A DNA stretch of 64,000 nt from contig JAFRRR010000061.1 in assembly GCA_017428035.1 (NCBI GenBank), forward strand, positions 41,282-105,281, in the 5' to 3' direction. Under the pieces are notes generated by a model that saw only the letters and a program-made list of their open reading frames with translations, did no database searches and was not told where the DNA came from. The translations under genes were made by a program, and so were the position numbers. Of the stretch, positions 44,354-53,403 are shown in pieces. Positions within the stretch are counted from its first letter, which is position 1, and each line of letters begins with the position of its first letter. This DNA is from Bacteroidales bacterium. GTDB lineage: Bacteria > Bacteroidota > Bacteroidia > Bacteroidales > UBA932.

Positions 44354-46198
44354 TCAGTCAGCGAAATTAACTGAGTAGATAGAAAGGTTATTACCCTTAT
44401 GGTTGCCTATTACAATGACAACATCCTTGCCGGAGAAAGCAGAGAGGTCGAAATTGAGGGTCGCAAACTTGCTGGGATCATTGACTGTACCCTGGTCGTT
44501 GTTGAGGCCTATAGTGCTGTTTTCACCTTCAACCAGGGCATTTGCAGCAGTACTGCTGGCCAGAGGAGCAAGTGCGGTGGCGCTGAAATCACTCAAGTCA
44601 ATCACAGTGACACGGAAGTAAGTCGGATCGCTTCCGTAAGTCCTTGCTTTAATTGTCATGCTCTTCTTGGGATTGGTGAAGCGGCTCATCATTAAACCTG
44701 TAGGAACATTGAAATTGCTTCCGTGTGCCCTAAGTGCGAACACACTATTGTCCTGCAGAGGAGTGGTCGCCTCATCGCGAATCTCAATCGTCCAGCTCAT
44801 CATCAGGTGGTTGGTTCCAGCCCAAGCGGCATAGTTGCCATCTTCGGCACCCAGGAACTCGCCGGTAAACGATGTGCCGGGGTTCGGCATAAGGGAACGG
44901 AGGTTTGCCTTGGTGAAGCCGGGCCAGTCACATCCAGCAGGCTTTTCGCCGGTGAATGTGGCGTTAAGGTCGTTCTGCTCAAATTCAGCTGTCATATCCT
45001 TATCTGCAAAGAGGATTCTGACAATCGGTGTCTCGGGGTATCCTTCTTCTTCGTTGAGTCTCTTGTAGCCGCCCATTACACCTATGGCGAAGCCCACTTC
45101 CTTGCCTGCAAACTGAGAAAGGTCAAAGCAGAACATATTGTGTTCTACATCAAGCCACGATGTTCCGCCTTTCATCTTCTTCAGTCCCTGCCAGGTATCC
45201 TGGGGAGTAAGGTAAGTGATGGTCTTGGTGCTGGAAGAGAGGTCGATGACGCCGACATTCAGTTTGGCGGGCGCAGCCTCGTATGCCCTGAAGGTTCTCG
45301 CGCAGAGATTGATGAAACAGTTGTCGCTGGTTATTATCTTGCGGCCATAGAGATAAGAAACAAGTTCGCCCTCGTTGTCACCACCGGATACCAGAGAGAT
45401 ACCCTCGGCTGCATTGCGGTAGCCGACAGCCTTGAAAGGATATGCGGTAAGGAAACCGACGTGTTTCCACTGCATCTTGAATGCTCCAGTGCCTCCAGCA
45501 TAGTTGTTGCCGTACCAGTATGGTGCGGAAGCCATTTCAGAGAAGGAAAGACCGGGGAGGATATATGACCCGAGAGTGAGGTTATCTGCATATGCAACTC
45601 CGTCTTCTGTAAATTTATCGGCAGTAATGTCAAGTTCGGCAGTATTGCCTTCGGCATCACTGAAGCTGATGGTGTAGTCCTTAATGGTGAGACCGGAGAA
45701 AGAATAGAATCCATCAGCGTCTGTAGTGGCGGTCTGTGAGTTGCAGGTGACTGTCACGCCTGCGTAAGGGTCGCCGCCAAGATTAAAGACTTTACCTTCG
45801 ATAGAGGCCTCGGAGAAGATAAGCACTACTGTCTCGAGCGTGATTTCACCACTGGCAAACTTCGATTCGGAGATGGTCGTAGAGGTGGGAGCGTAACCTT
45901 GCTTTGTAAAATTCACTACTCTTGCGGTAGAAGGAACGGCTTCTGCAAGGAATTTACCGTTGGAACCGGTAGTTGCCGTAGCCTGCTGCTCTTTCTTGGA
46001 ATCGGCAGTAACAAAGGAGACAGTTACGCCTTCCAGAGGGTTGTCCAGATCATCAACTACGGTACCGGACACATTTGCAGTGACTGTTTTGTCCTCCGGC
46101 TGCGGGTCTACCTTTTCTTTGCAGGAAACTGCCAGAAGAACGCCTGCGGTCAAAAAAGCCAATACAGGCAGAATACGAACTAAAAAATTCTTTTTCAT
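44354..46198 (-). CDS. Carboxypeptidase-regulatory-repeat lipoprotein with tandem beta-sandwich halves
   Basis: A 614-residue surface lipoprotein (Cys at about 26 after VLLAVSC). Two carboxypeptidase-regulatory-like repeats, NVSGTVVDDLDNPLEGVTV (about 43-61) and SIEGKVFNLGGDPYAGVTV (about 132-150), form a stalk. The remaining 400 residues are beta-rich and contain an internal duplication: INLCARTF with FDLSQFAGKE (about 294-360) and MTIKARTYG with FDLSAFSGKD (about 513-585), each also containing V(I/T)VIDLS. I infer two glycan-binding jelly rolls. It lies between the GxGYxYP gene and susC. Confidence 0.8.
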   Translation of the reverse strand: MKKNFLVRILPVLAFLTAGVLLAVSCKEKVDPQPEDKTVTANVSGTVVDDLDNPLEGVTVSFVTADSKKEQQATATTGSNGKFLAEAVPSTARVVNFTKQGYAPTSTTISESKFASGEITLETVVLIFSEASIEGKVFNLGGDPYAGVTVTCNSQTATTDADGFYSFSGLTIKDYTISFSDAEGNTAELDITADKFTEDGVAYADNLTLGSYILPGLSFSEMASAPYWYGNNYAGGTGAFKMQWKHVGFLTAYPFKAVGYRNAAEGISLVSGGDNEGELVSYLYGRKIITSDNCFINLCARTFRAYEAAPAKLNVGVIDLSSSTKTITYLTPQDTWQGLKKMKGGTSWLDVEHNMFCFDLSQFAGKEVGFAIGVMGGYKRLNEEEGYPETPIVRILFADKDMTAEFEQNDLNATFTGEKPAGCDWPGFTKANLRSLMPNPGTSFTGEFLGAEDGNYAAWAGTNHLMMSWTIEIRDEATTPLQDNSVFALRAHGSNFNVPTGLMMSRFTNPKKSMTIKARTYGSDPTYFRVTVIDLSDFSATALAPLASSTAANALVEGENSTIGLNNDQGTVNDPSKFATLNFDLSAFSGKDVVIVIGNHKGNNLSIYSVNFAD

Positions 46199-46221
46199 GA
46201 TTTTAAGGTTGATTGATTGGT

Positions 46222-48177
46222 TTATTTAATTGTCTTGAGATATTCGATTGTCTGGTCTTTGTCGTGAGCCATCCGCACCCGCCAGATGAGTTCCTGTATC
46301 GAAACGGCCTTGAAAGAGGAATTGAGCCTTTGCTCGCACATTGCAGCTACGTCGGTGGATATCCTGCCGCCGAAATTGCTCCAGGCGTGAAGGCAAACAG
46401 CACTGAATGACGGCGGCGACTCCCTTTGCATCATTTCTGAAGTGACGATATCGGGTGTGAAATTAAGATCGGCCCACAACATATATTTGGCAGTGATGCA
46501 CGGGATATCATAACCGGCCTTGTTTTTGAGCCAGATTATTTCTCCGCCGCCTCCAATGTAAGGGCTGTATTGCACCGCAGTTATGCCCTCAAGCTGGTCA
46601 TTGGCATCCACGAACGCCTGCAGAGCCTCTTTTGTCTTATTTGAAGACAGATCCTGGGCCATCACGTGGAGCACTTTGATTCCGTGTTGCCGCATATGGG
46701 CAGCTGTTCTTTCTGCCAGGGTCTTGAGATTGGCGCTTCTGTTGGCCGCAGCTTCTCCCTCAGTGCTGAAGGTATCTACATAATAATAGCCTCCGCCAAA
46801 GGTTTCCATAATCGTGCATTGGGGGCTGGGCTGTTTCTGGACAAGTCTGGTGAAACGGGTCGGGGCAAGCTGTATCAGCGATTGGGTTCCAATTTCGAAG
46901 GCGCACTTTGTGCTTGCCGCAGAATTGAGGCAATAATAATTGCTCTCGAAATTATCGGTGATTATGAACTGGTAGTTGTCGCCGTCTGTCAAGAAATAGG
47001 ATATGAAATTCTTTTTGAGGTTGTAGTCTATATTCCTGGGGTTGATGGTTGCCACAATGTCCGATGGCTGGCGTGAGCGGTACATACGGGAGGTAATTGT
47101 GTGGTTGTAGCTCCAGTCGGCGGCCAGCACCATATGTCCGTGCTTGGACACCCGGTTGACAAACACATCCTCGCCACACCCCTGTTCCCATCCGAGAACC
47201 TGGCTGCAGGGTTTGAGCCAATCCAGAACATGGCTGAAGAGAGCGGCATTCTCTGCTGCACCGCTTGCATACTTCTTGTTCAGGTTCATTACAAACAACC
47301 TGTTGGCAATCACGTAATCCCTCCATTCGCCGGTGGAGACAGGCATAAGGACAAGGGCCGTGTTGTTGCATTTGTCTTTGAACTCATTAAAGGCCTGCGC
47401 CACGCTCATCGAAGAACAGTCATAGAGTTTATTGAAACCGAGGGCCTTGATCAAAGACTCGTCGGTCTTGTCAACAATGATAGCATCGTAGATGTGGGCA
47501 GCAACGGCGGCCGCATTGGCGCTTTCGGGATTGCCTACGACATCTGTAAGGACATAACCTTTGACCAGGTGTTTGACAGTGGGGTTGATTCCGTTCCACG
47601 GCTGGTACTCTTTGGTCAGCAGTTCATACACATTCTGAACTCCTATCTCGCCTTTGCAGACGGCATCAAGGGCGGCCTTCTCTGCAGAATAACCCGTTCC
47701 TGACATTTCCGTCCATATTGCAATATTGGAACGGCCCTCGATGCACGCCTTGTTCACGATGCCGGCAAGAGACTGGAACAGCAGATAATGTTGCAGACCA
47801 ACAAACTTGTTTGATTCTGTTCCATTTTGCTTCCTTACAGTATTCCTGCTCCCATAATTACCATTGTATGACAAATTCCAATATGCAGCAGGGGTAAACT
47901 CGGGCTCGGGGATAAAGAACTGGCCGGCGTCAGCCAATGGATCCACCAACTTGGAATATTCTACCGCATCAGCATTGGATTGGGGAATTACAATACCACC
48001 GGGAGATGGAACATCCGGCTCTTCCTCTCCGCCACCTTCTCCACTACCGCCGTTAGGATGCCCCGTGCCGCCGGTTATCTCTGTATTCGCCTCATATTGT
48101 GACGATTCCACACACGATACCGCCAGCAAGACCAGAGCGGAAAAGAAAATTGTACAAGCAAAAAGACGCTGATTCAT
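46222..48177 (-). CDS. GxGYxYP-family putative glycoside hydrolase lipoprotein (PUL 2)
   Basis: A 651-residue lipoprotein. The ATG at 48177 (MNQRLFACT) replaces an in-frame TTG at 48183; the signal ends LAVSC. A Gly/Glu/Pro-rich linker (about 30-60) precedes an N-terminal domain, and the family motif is METFGGGYYYVDTFS (about 450). Paralogue of the PUL 1 protein at 26097-28025, with the same FVDANDQLEG and ELIWRVRM landmarks. It is the first minus-strand gene after the divergent promoter region shared with the membrane regulator. Confidence 0.87.
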   Translation of the reverse strand: MNQRLFACTIFFSALVLLAVSCVESSQYEANTEITGGTGHPNGGSGEGGGEEEPDVPSPGGIVIPQSNADAVEYSKLVDPLADAGQFFIPEPEFTPAAYWNLSYNGNYGSRNTVRKQNGTESNKFVGLQHYLLFQSLAGIVNKACIEGRSNIAIWTEMSGTGYSAEKAALDAVCKGEIGVQNVYELLTKEYQPWNGINPTVKHLVKGYVLTDVVGNPESANAAAVAAHIYDAIIVDKTDESLIKALGFNKLYDCSSMSVAQAFNEFKDKCNNTALVLMPVSTGEWRDYVIANRLFVMNLNKKYASGAAENAALFSHVLDWLKPCSQVLGWEQGCGEDVFVNRVSKHGHMVLAADWSYNHTITSRMYRSRQPSDIVATINPRNIDYNLKKNFISYFLTDGDNYQFIITDNFESNYYCLNSAASTKCAFEIGTQSLIQLAPTRFTRLVQKQPSPQCTIMETFGGGYYYVDTFSTEGEAAANRSANLKTLAERTAAHMRQHGIKVLHVMAQDLSSNKTKEALQAFVDANDQLEGITAVQYSPYIGGGGEIIWLKNKAGYDIPCITAKYMLWADLNFTPDIVTSEMMQRESPPSFSAVCLHAWSNFGGRISTDVAAMCEQRLNSSFKAVSIQELIWRVRMAHDKDQTIEYLKTIK

Positions 48178-48228
48178 AGTCAACCGATTAACTTTTATGT
48201 AAAATTAAGCAACACCTGATTAAGAATT

Positions 48229-48268
48229 GGGTTAATTAACGGTTAATAATTCAAAAAAGTTGGGTTAA
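48229..48268. promoter_or_regulatory. Phased heptamer repeats in the divergent PUL 2/regulator promoter region
   Basis: GGGTTAA at 48229-48235, CGGTTAA at 48240-48246 and GGGTTAA at 48262-48268 begin 11 and 22 bp apart, so all face the same side of the helix. A CGATTAA at 48185-48191 is a further 44 bp away. SARP-type winged-helix regulators bind heptamer direct repeats with 11-bp spacing. Confidence 0.55.
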
Positions 48269-48292
48269 CCTGAAAAAATTTAACTAAATTTG
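48260..48292 (+). promoter_or_regulatory. Promoter of the membrane-bound regulator gene
   Basis: TTG at 48260-48262, 22 bp, TAAATTTG at 48285-48292, then ATG at 48304, a leader of about 8 nt. The -33 box overlaps the last GGGTTAA heptamer, which allows autoregulation. Confidence 0.6.
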
Positions 48293-48303
48293 TCATATCT
48301 GCT

Positions 48304-50802
48304 ATGAAACAATTTTGGCTCATATTCCTAATTCAGGCGCTCCTATTTACCACAATTCCTGCCAGTGGACAGGGGCTGCATTTCCGCGGGCTTGATTCGC
48401 CTATTGGGCAAAGAACCACCCTCGAGGTGTTCCACAATGTACGCCCATTTGTGAGCGACAGCCTTGTGGTACGGTTTGGATTGAGGCTGGAGTCAAACCA
48501 GGCTGTGGACCTTGGATATATCTGCCATATTGAAACCGGAAAGGGCGAAAAAGCCCCTGTAATACATTTGCTGATGGACTCTGATGCCGCCAGCAGGACT
48601 TTCCGCGTCATCTGGGAGGGCCAGAGATTCATTGCTAATATCCAGGTGCCCCGGGACAGTCTTTCCAACCGCTGGTTCCCGGTCACGATGGTGTTTAATA
48701 TGGATGACGGTTCCATCGGCCTGAATGTGGCAGATAACTGGCGCTCTTCTGGCGAAATAGATTTGCCCCGCATTATGAGACCTTATCTGGTGTTCGGCCG
48801 CTATAAAGACCTTACCGATGTCTCTCCGTTCTCCATAAGGGACCTTGAGTTGCGAGGACATAACCGTCAATGGATATTCCCTCTTGGCGAAGACGGCGGC
48901 ACAAAAGCCTCCTGCAAGGGGTCATTGCGTTCCGGCCGGGTACTGCAGCCAAGCTGGCTTGCTCAGGATGCCAGCTGCTGGAAGAATTTCTTTTCCAATG
49001 CATCGGACAATTACCAAAGTGCAGGATACGATCCTTTAACCCACAGGCTATGGTGCTTCAGCAGGGATTCCATAAGCTATGTAAGCCTGCCGGACGCCGG
49101 CAGGGTTGATTACAGATTCTCCACGCCCTGCCCGTTGACCAGCACTCTGGGGACCTCGTTCGTTGATCCGTCAGACGGTGTCCTTTATGCCTACGAGATG
49201 TTTTACCCATATTATCTTAAGCAGGCAAGTACACCCTCTGTTGCCGCTTTACACCCGGGACATCTTGACTGGGAACCGCTCTGCGACGAAGCTTTTGATA
49301 TACAGTTCCACCACCACAACGAATTTGTAGACACATCTGGGCGCCGGCTGCTTATTTACGGCGGTTACTCTTATAAGAAATATAACGGAACCTTCTATTC
49401 CTTCAGTCTGGACTCTCTCCGCTGGTCTGCGATGCCGCCCGTGGCCGGCGACAGTCTGTGGCCCAGGTTCCTGGGGGCGATGGGTTATGATGCCTCTTCC
49501 GGGTTGCTATACCTGTTCGGGGGCAAAGGCAACGAGAGCGGCGACCAGATAGTGGGTTCGCAATATCTCTATACTCTCCACAGCGTGGACCCCCGCACAA
49601 TGACCTGCCGCAAAATCTGGCAGATTCCCTGGTCCGGAGAGAATATAGTTACCGGCCGGAATATGGTAATCGACGGGACCGGAAATTTCTATGTTGTCGG
49701 TTATTCGGAATCCCACACAAATACCGAACTGAAGCTCTATCGCTTCTCTATGGAGGATGGCTCGTATGAGATTCTGGCCGACCCCATCCCCTTCTATTCA
49801 GACCGCATAACATGCGTTGCCAACCTCTATTATGATCCGCAAATGGCAAAGATGATAGCTACCGTAGAGGAATCGGAAGACGATGTCCACTCACACGTAG
49901 CTGCATATGTGCTTGATTATCCGCCCAGAAAGGCGGGTGTTTCTGCCACCATCCGCCACAGGCGCATTGTGCTTGCCTGGACTATGGCTCTGACCCTGCT
50001 GCTTGGAGCATCCCTGCTTGCTGTGATCTCTGCCCTTCGCCGCCGCAGAAAGAGCAGTGCAGACTCCCCTCCTGTTCCCGAGCAGGATAAACCCAGGCCC
50101 AACAGCATACTGCTTTTCGGCGGAGTAACGGCCAGGGACCGTAACGGAGCCGATTTAACACCACAGTTCACGGGTAAGCTTAGACAAATGTTCTGTATGT
50201 TGCTCAGAAGAGGTTCCGAAGGGATGTCATCCCGTCATCTGGGCAGCCTGCTCTGGCCTGACCGGACCGAGAGTGAGACAAAAAATGTAAAAGGGGTCAC
50301 TGTAAACAAGCTGCGCAAGGTCCTCGCACAGATGGACGGAGTTAGCCTTGTTTCACGTGAAAAACGATTCTACCTTGAGATGGAGAATCCGTTCTGGTGC
50401 GATTATGCCCAGCTGCAAAAGATGCTTTCTGACCGCCGCCCGGATATGGACGGTGTGTTAAGGATACTGGCGCGCGGGCGCTTCCTGACAGAGGAGACCG
50501 ACCCGGTATACGACAAGATGAAAGAGTCGGAAGCCGCTCTGGTGGAACCTGTGATGATCTCTGAAATGCATCGCCGGTTCAGTCAGAAGCAGTACCAGAC
50601 CTGCCTGGCGTGCGCCAATATCCTGTTCACCATAGACCCGCTGCACGGCGAGGCGCTTTCATACGCTGTCCGCTCGCTGCAGGCTATGGATAAAACCGAG
50701 GAGGCCAAGGCCCTGTACAACCGCTTCATTACCCGCTACGAAAAGGATTATGGAGAGGCCTGGCCCGAAAGCTACGAGGCTATTTCCACCGACAGCAGGT
50801 AG
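48304..50802 (+). CDS. One-component membrane-spanning regulator: ConA/kelch-like sensor with SARP/BTAD-like DNA-binding domain
   Basis: An 832-residue protein with a signal peptide (1-22), an extracytoplasmic ConA-like beta-sandwich (about 25-185), a kelch-type beta-propeller (about 215-540, e.g. RLLIYGGYSY, LLYLFGGKGN), a single transmembrane helix near 556-578, then a cytoplasmic winged helix-turn-helix (about 600-675, LLFGGVTARDRNGADLTPQ ... LLWPDRTESETKN) and a BTAD-like helical repeat domain. It has no kinase or receiver domain, so signal passes directly from propeller to DNA-binding domain. It is divergent from PUL 2 and is its likely sensor-regulator; the ligand is probably a PUL 2 glycan fragment. 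Confidence 0.85.
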   Translation: MKQFWLIFLIQALLFTTIPASGQGLHFRGLDSPIGQRTTLEVFHNVRPFVSDSLVVRFGLRLESNQAVDLGYICHIETGKGEKAPVIHLLMDSDAASRTFRVIWEGQRFIANIQVPRDSLSNRWFPVTMVFNMDDGSIGLNVADNWRSSGEIDLPRIMRPYLVFGRYKDLTDVSPFSIRDLELRGHNRQWIFPLGEDGGTKASCKGSLRSGRVLQPSWLAQDASCWKNFFSNASDNYQSAGYDPLTHRLWCFSRDSISYVSLPDAGRVDYRFSTPCPLTSTLGTSFVDPSDGVLYAYEMFYPYYLKQASTPSVAALHPGHLDWEPLCDEAFDIQFHHHNEFVDTSGRRLLIYGGYSYKKYNGTFYSFSLDSLRWSAMPPVAGDSLWPRFLGAMGYDASSGLLYLFGGKGNESGDQIVGSQYLYTLHSVDPRTMTCRKIWQIPWSGENIVTGRNMVIDGTGNFYVVGYSESHTNTELKLYRFSMEDGSYEILADPIPFYSDRITCVANLYYDPQMAKMIATVEESEDDVHSHVAAYVLDYPPRKAGVSATIRHRRIVLAWTMALTLLLGASLLAVISALRRRRKSSADSPPVPEQDKPRPNSILLFGGVTARDRNGADLTPQFTGKLRQMFCMLLRRGSEGMSSRHLGSLLWPDRTESETKNVKGVTVNKLRKVLAQMDGVSLVSREKRFYLEMENPFWCDYAQLQKMLSDRRPDMDGVLRILARGRFLTEETDPVYDKMKESEAALVEPVMISEMHRRFSQKQYQTCLACANILFTIDPLHGEALSYAVRSLQAMDKTEEAKALYNRFITRYEKDYGEAWPESYEAISTDSR

Positions 50803-50817
50803 CTCTGTTTTCAAGAT

Positions 50818-50858
50818 AGAGAAAGGCCGGCTCCTTTGCGGGGCCGGCCTTCTCTTTT
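50818..50858. terminator. Bidirectional terminator between regulator and nqrF
   Basis: GGCCGGC (50825-50831) pairs with GCCGGCC (50843-50849), extended by flanking A/T pairs, and is followed by TCTCTTTT. It shares the outer AAAGGCCGGCTCC segment with the 39-bp element but not its loop. Confidence 0.8.
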
Positions 50859-50868
50859 ACCGATGATG

Positions 50869-52143
50869 TTATGCACCGAAGTTGTCGTAGAGGATGCTTT
50901 CGGGAGCAACTCCCAGCGAATCCAGCAGGTCGGTGACACACTTGGTCATCATGGGCGGACCGCACATAAAGTACTTGCAATCCTCGGGGGCCTCGTGGTC
51001 CTTGAGGAAGGTCTCGTACATCACGTTGTGCACGAAACCGGCGGTGTACTTCACGCCCGCTGCATCGGCTGCCGGATCGGGACGGTCCAGTGCCAGATGG
51101 AAGTGGAAGTTGGGGAACTCACGCTCGATTTCTGCGAAATCTTCCAGGTAGAACGCCTCCACAAGGGCGCGTGCGCCGTAGAAGAAGTGCACCTCGCGGT
51201 CGGTCTTGAGGGTCTTGAACAGATGCATAATGTGGCTGCGCAGAGGGGCCATACCGGCACCGCCGCCCACGAATATGTACTGCATCTCCTTGGGATTGTC
51301 CTTGGGGAGGAGGAACTCGCCGTAAGGGCCGCTGATCATTACCTTGTCGCCCGGCTTGCGGGTGAACACGTAGGTAGAGCCTATGCCCGGAGGCACGGGG
51401 AGCATCTTGAAGACGCCCTTGGGCTGACTGCGGTCGAACGGAGGAGTGGCGATGCGGACGTTGAGCTTGATCACGCCCTTCTCTGCAGGATAGGAAGCCA
51501 TTGAATAGGCGCGGATGGTGGGCACGGTGTTCTTGTACTTGATATCGAAGAAACCGTATTTTTCCCAGTCGGCCTTGTAGATGGGATCCACGTCAATGGT
51601 AGAGAAGTCTGCATCGTAGACGGGGATGTCAATCTGGATGTATTCACCGCTCTTGAATTCGATGTTTTCGCCTTCGGGGAGCTTGACGGTGAATTCCTTG
51701 ATAAAGGTAGCCACGTTCTTGTTGGAGATAACCTCGCACTCAAGCTTCTTGACAGACAATGCGCTGTCGGGAATCTCAATCTTGAGGTTGTCCTTGACCT
51801 TGACCTGACAGCCAAGGCGCCAGTGGTCGTTAATCTGCTTGCGGCTGAAGTGCACGGTCTCGGTGGGGAGGATGCTGCCGCCGCCTTCAAGCACGCGGCA
51901 CTTGCACTGTCCGCAGGAACCCTTGCCGCCGCAGGCGGAGGGGAGGAAAATCTTCTGGTCGGCCAGAGTTGCCAGCAGCGAACCGCCCTGAGGCACGTCC
52001 ACCACCTTCTTGCCGTTGTTGATGTCAATCTTAACGGTTCCGCTCGGAGTGAGTTTAGCCTTCACAAAAAGCAGCAGTGCAACCAGCAGCAGTATAAGCG
52101 CCAGGCAAGCTACTACAGAAACTATCAATGTTTGCATACTCAT
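50869..52143 (-). CDS. nqrF: Na+-translocating NADH:quinone reductase subunit F
   Basis: Entry subunit of Na+-NQR: oxidises NADH via FAD and passes electrons to a [2Fe-2S] cluster. The 424-residue protein has one N-terminal membrane helix, the ferredoxin motif [16 protein letters not shown] (about 69-84) with the fourth ligand Cys downstream near residue 116, the FAD-binding RAYSMAS (about 225), the NAD-binding [12 protein letters not shown] (about 292) and terminal aromatic. It is last in nqrABCDEF, 12 bp after nqrE. Confidence 0.96.
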   Translation of the reverse strand: MSMQTLIVSVVACLALILLLVALLLFVKAKLTPSGTVKIDINNGKKVVDVPQGGSLLATLADQKIFLPSACGGKGSCGQCKCRVLEGGGSILPTETVHFSRKQINDHWRLGCQVKVKDNLKIEIPDSALSVKKLECEVISNKNVATFIKEFTVKLPEGENIEFKSGEYIQIDIPVYDADFSTIDVDPIYKADWEKYGFFDIKYKNTVPTIRAYSMASYPAEKGVIKLNVRIATPPFDRSQPKGVFKMLPVPPGIGSTYVFTRKPGDKVMISGPYGEFLLPKDNPKEMQYIFVGGGAGMAPLRSHIMHLFKTLKTDREVHFFYGARALVEAFYLEDFAEIEREFPNFHFHLALDRPDPAADAAGVKYTAGFVHNVMYETFLKDHEAPEDCKYFMCGPPMMTKCVTDLLDSLGVAPESILYDNFGA

Positions 52144-52155
52144 AATCCAGCCCTC

Positions 52156-52770
52156 CTATAATTGAATACCCATAAAACTCATAAACGCGATACCCATCAG
52201 GCCGGTGATGATAAACGCCAGGCCGAGGCCCTTGAGGCCCTTGGGCACATTGGAGTATGCAAGTTTCTCGCGGATGGCCGCCATACATACGATGGCCAGG
52301 AACCAGCCCACACCGCTGCCGAGGCCAAAGACGAAGGCTTCGCCCAAGGTCTCGTAGGCACGCTCTTTCATAAACAGCGAACCGCCCAGGATGGCGCAGT
52401 TTACTGCAATCAGAGGGAGGAAGATACCCAGTGAGTTGTAGAGACTGGGAGCATATTTCTCCACTGCCATCTCTACAATCTGGGTGAAAGTAGCGATGGT
52501 TGCTATGAACACGATATAACTCAGGAAACTCAGGTCTACGCTTGCATAGCTGGGATTGAGCCAGACAAGCGCACCGGGCTTGAGGATATACTCATAGAGA
52601 AGATAGTTGAGCGGGAGGGTGATGCCCAGCACGAAGATCACGGCCAGACCCAGGCCCGCAGCTGTCTTCACATTCTTCGAAACGGCCAGGAATGAGCACA
52701 TTCCCAGGAAGAATGCAAAGATCATATTGTCTACGAAGACAGACTTGATAAATAAATTCAAATATTCCAT
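52156..52770 (-). CDS. nqrE: Na+-NQR subunit E
   Basis: A 204-residue six-helix membrane subunit paralogous to NqrD. Cys in [10 protein letters not shown] (about 26) and in AVNCAILGG (about 118) are the ligands known from the family for the intramembrane [2Fe-2S] shared with NqrD. It lies 12 bp after nqrD. Confidence 0.96.
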   Translation of the reverse strand: MEYLNLFIKSVFVDNMIFAFFLGMCSFLAVSKNVKTAAGLGLAVIFVLGITLPLNYLLYEYILKPGALVWLNPSYASVDLSFLSYIVFIATIATFTQIVEMAVEKYAPSLYNSLGIFLPLIAVNCAILGGSLFMKERAYETLGEAFVFGLGSGVGWFLAIVCMAAIREKLAYSNVPKGLKGLGLAFIITGLMGIAFMSFMGIQL

Positions 52771-52782
52771 AGTGCCTGCCTC

Positions 52783-53403
52783 CTATTTCTCTTGAAGATC
52801 TTTCTGTATGCTTCTCTGGATCCATACCACGCAGCCCAAAAGAATCAGCGCCATAGGAGGGAGAATCATAAGACCGTTGTTCATATACCAGCCGCCGTTC
52901 TCTATGTACCAGCTTGCAGGGATTACCTGGAAGCCGAAGAGTGTACCGCTGCCAAGCAGCTCACGGAAGAAGGCGACTATAATCAGAATCATACCGTAGC
53001 CCAGGCCGTTGCAGGCACCGTCCACGAAGCTGGGCCAGGGCTTGTTGCCCAGGGCGAAAGCCTCTATGCGGCCCATAATGATACAGTTGGTGATAATCAG
53101 GCCGATGTAGACACTGAGCATCTTGCTGGTGTCATAGGCAAAGGCCTGCAGCAACTGGTCAATCAATATCACGAACATAGCCACCACAACCAGCTGCACG
53201 ATGATGCGCACGCGGTTGGGGATGGAGTTCCTGAGCAAAGAGAGTATCAAGCTTGAGAAAGCGGTTACGATGGTCACAGAAAGTGCCATCACAAGGGCGC
53301 CCTTAAGCTGTACGGTCACTGCCAAAGATGAGCAGATACCGAGCACCAATACGGTGATTGGATTGTTCTTAAAGAACGGTTTTGTGTAGATATCCTTATT
53401 CAT
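52783..53403 (-). CDS. nqrD: Na+-NQR subunit D
   Basis: A 206-residue six-helix membrane subunit. LGICSSLAVT (about 24-33) and ITNCIIMGRIEAFA (about 108) carry the paired Cys residues that, with NqrE, hold the intramembrane iron-sulfur cluster. Its start overlaps the nqrC end by 8 bases. Confidence 0.96.
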   Translation of the reverse strand: MNKDIYTKPFFKNNPITVLVLGICSSLAVTVQLKGALVMALSVTIVTAFSSLILSLLRNSIPNRVRIIVQLVVVAMFVILIDQLLQAFAYDTSKMLSVYIGLIITNCIIMGRIEAFALGNKPWPSFVDGACNGLGYGMILIIVAFFRELLGSGTLFGFQVIPASWYIENGGWYMNNGLMILPPMALILLGCVVWIQRSIQKDLQEK

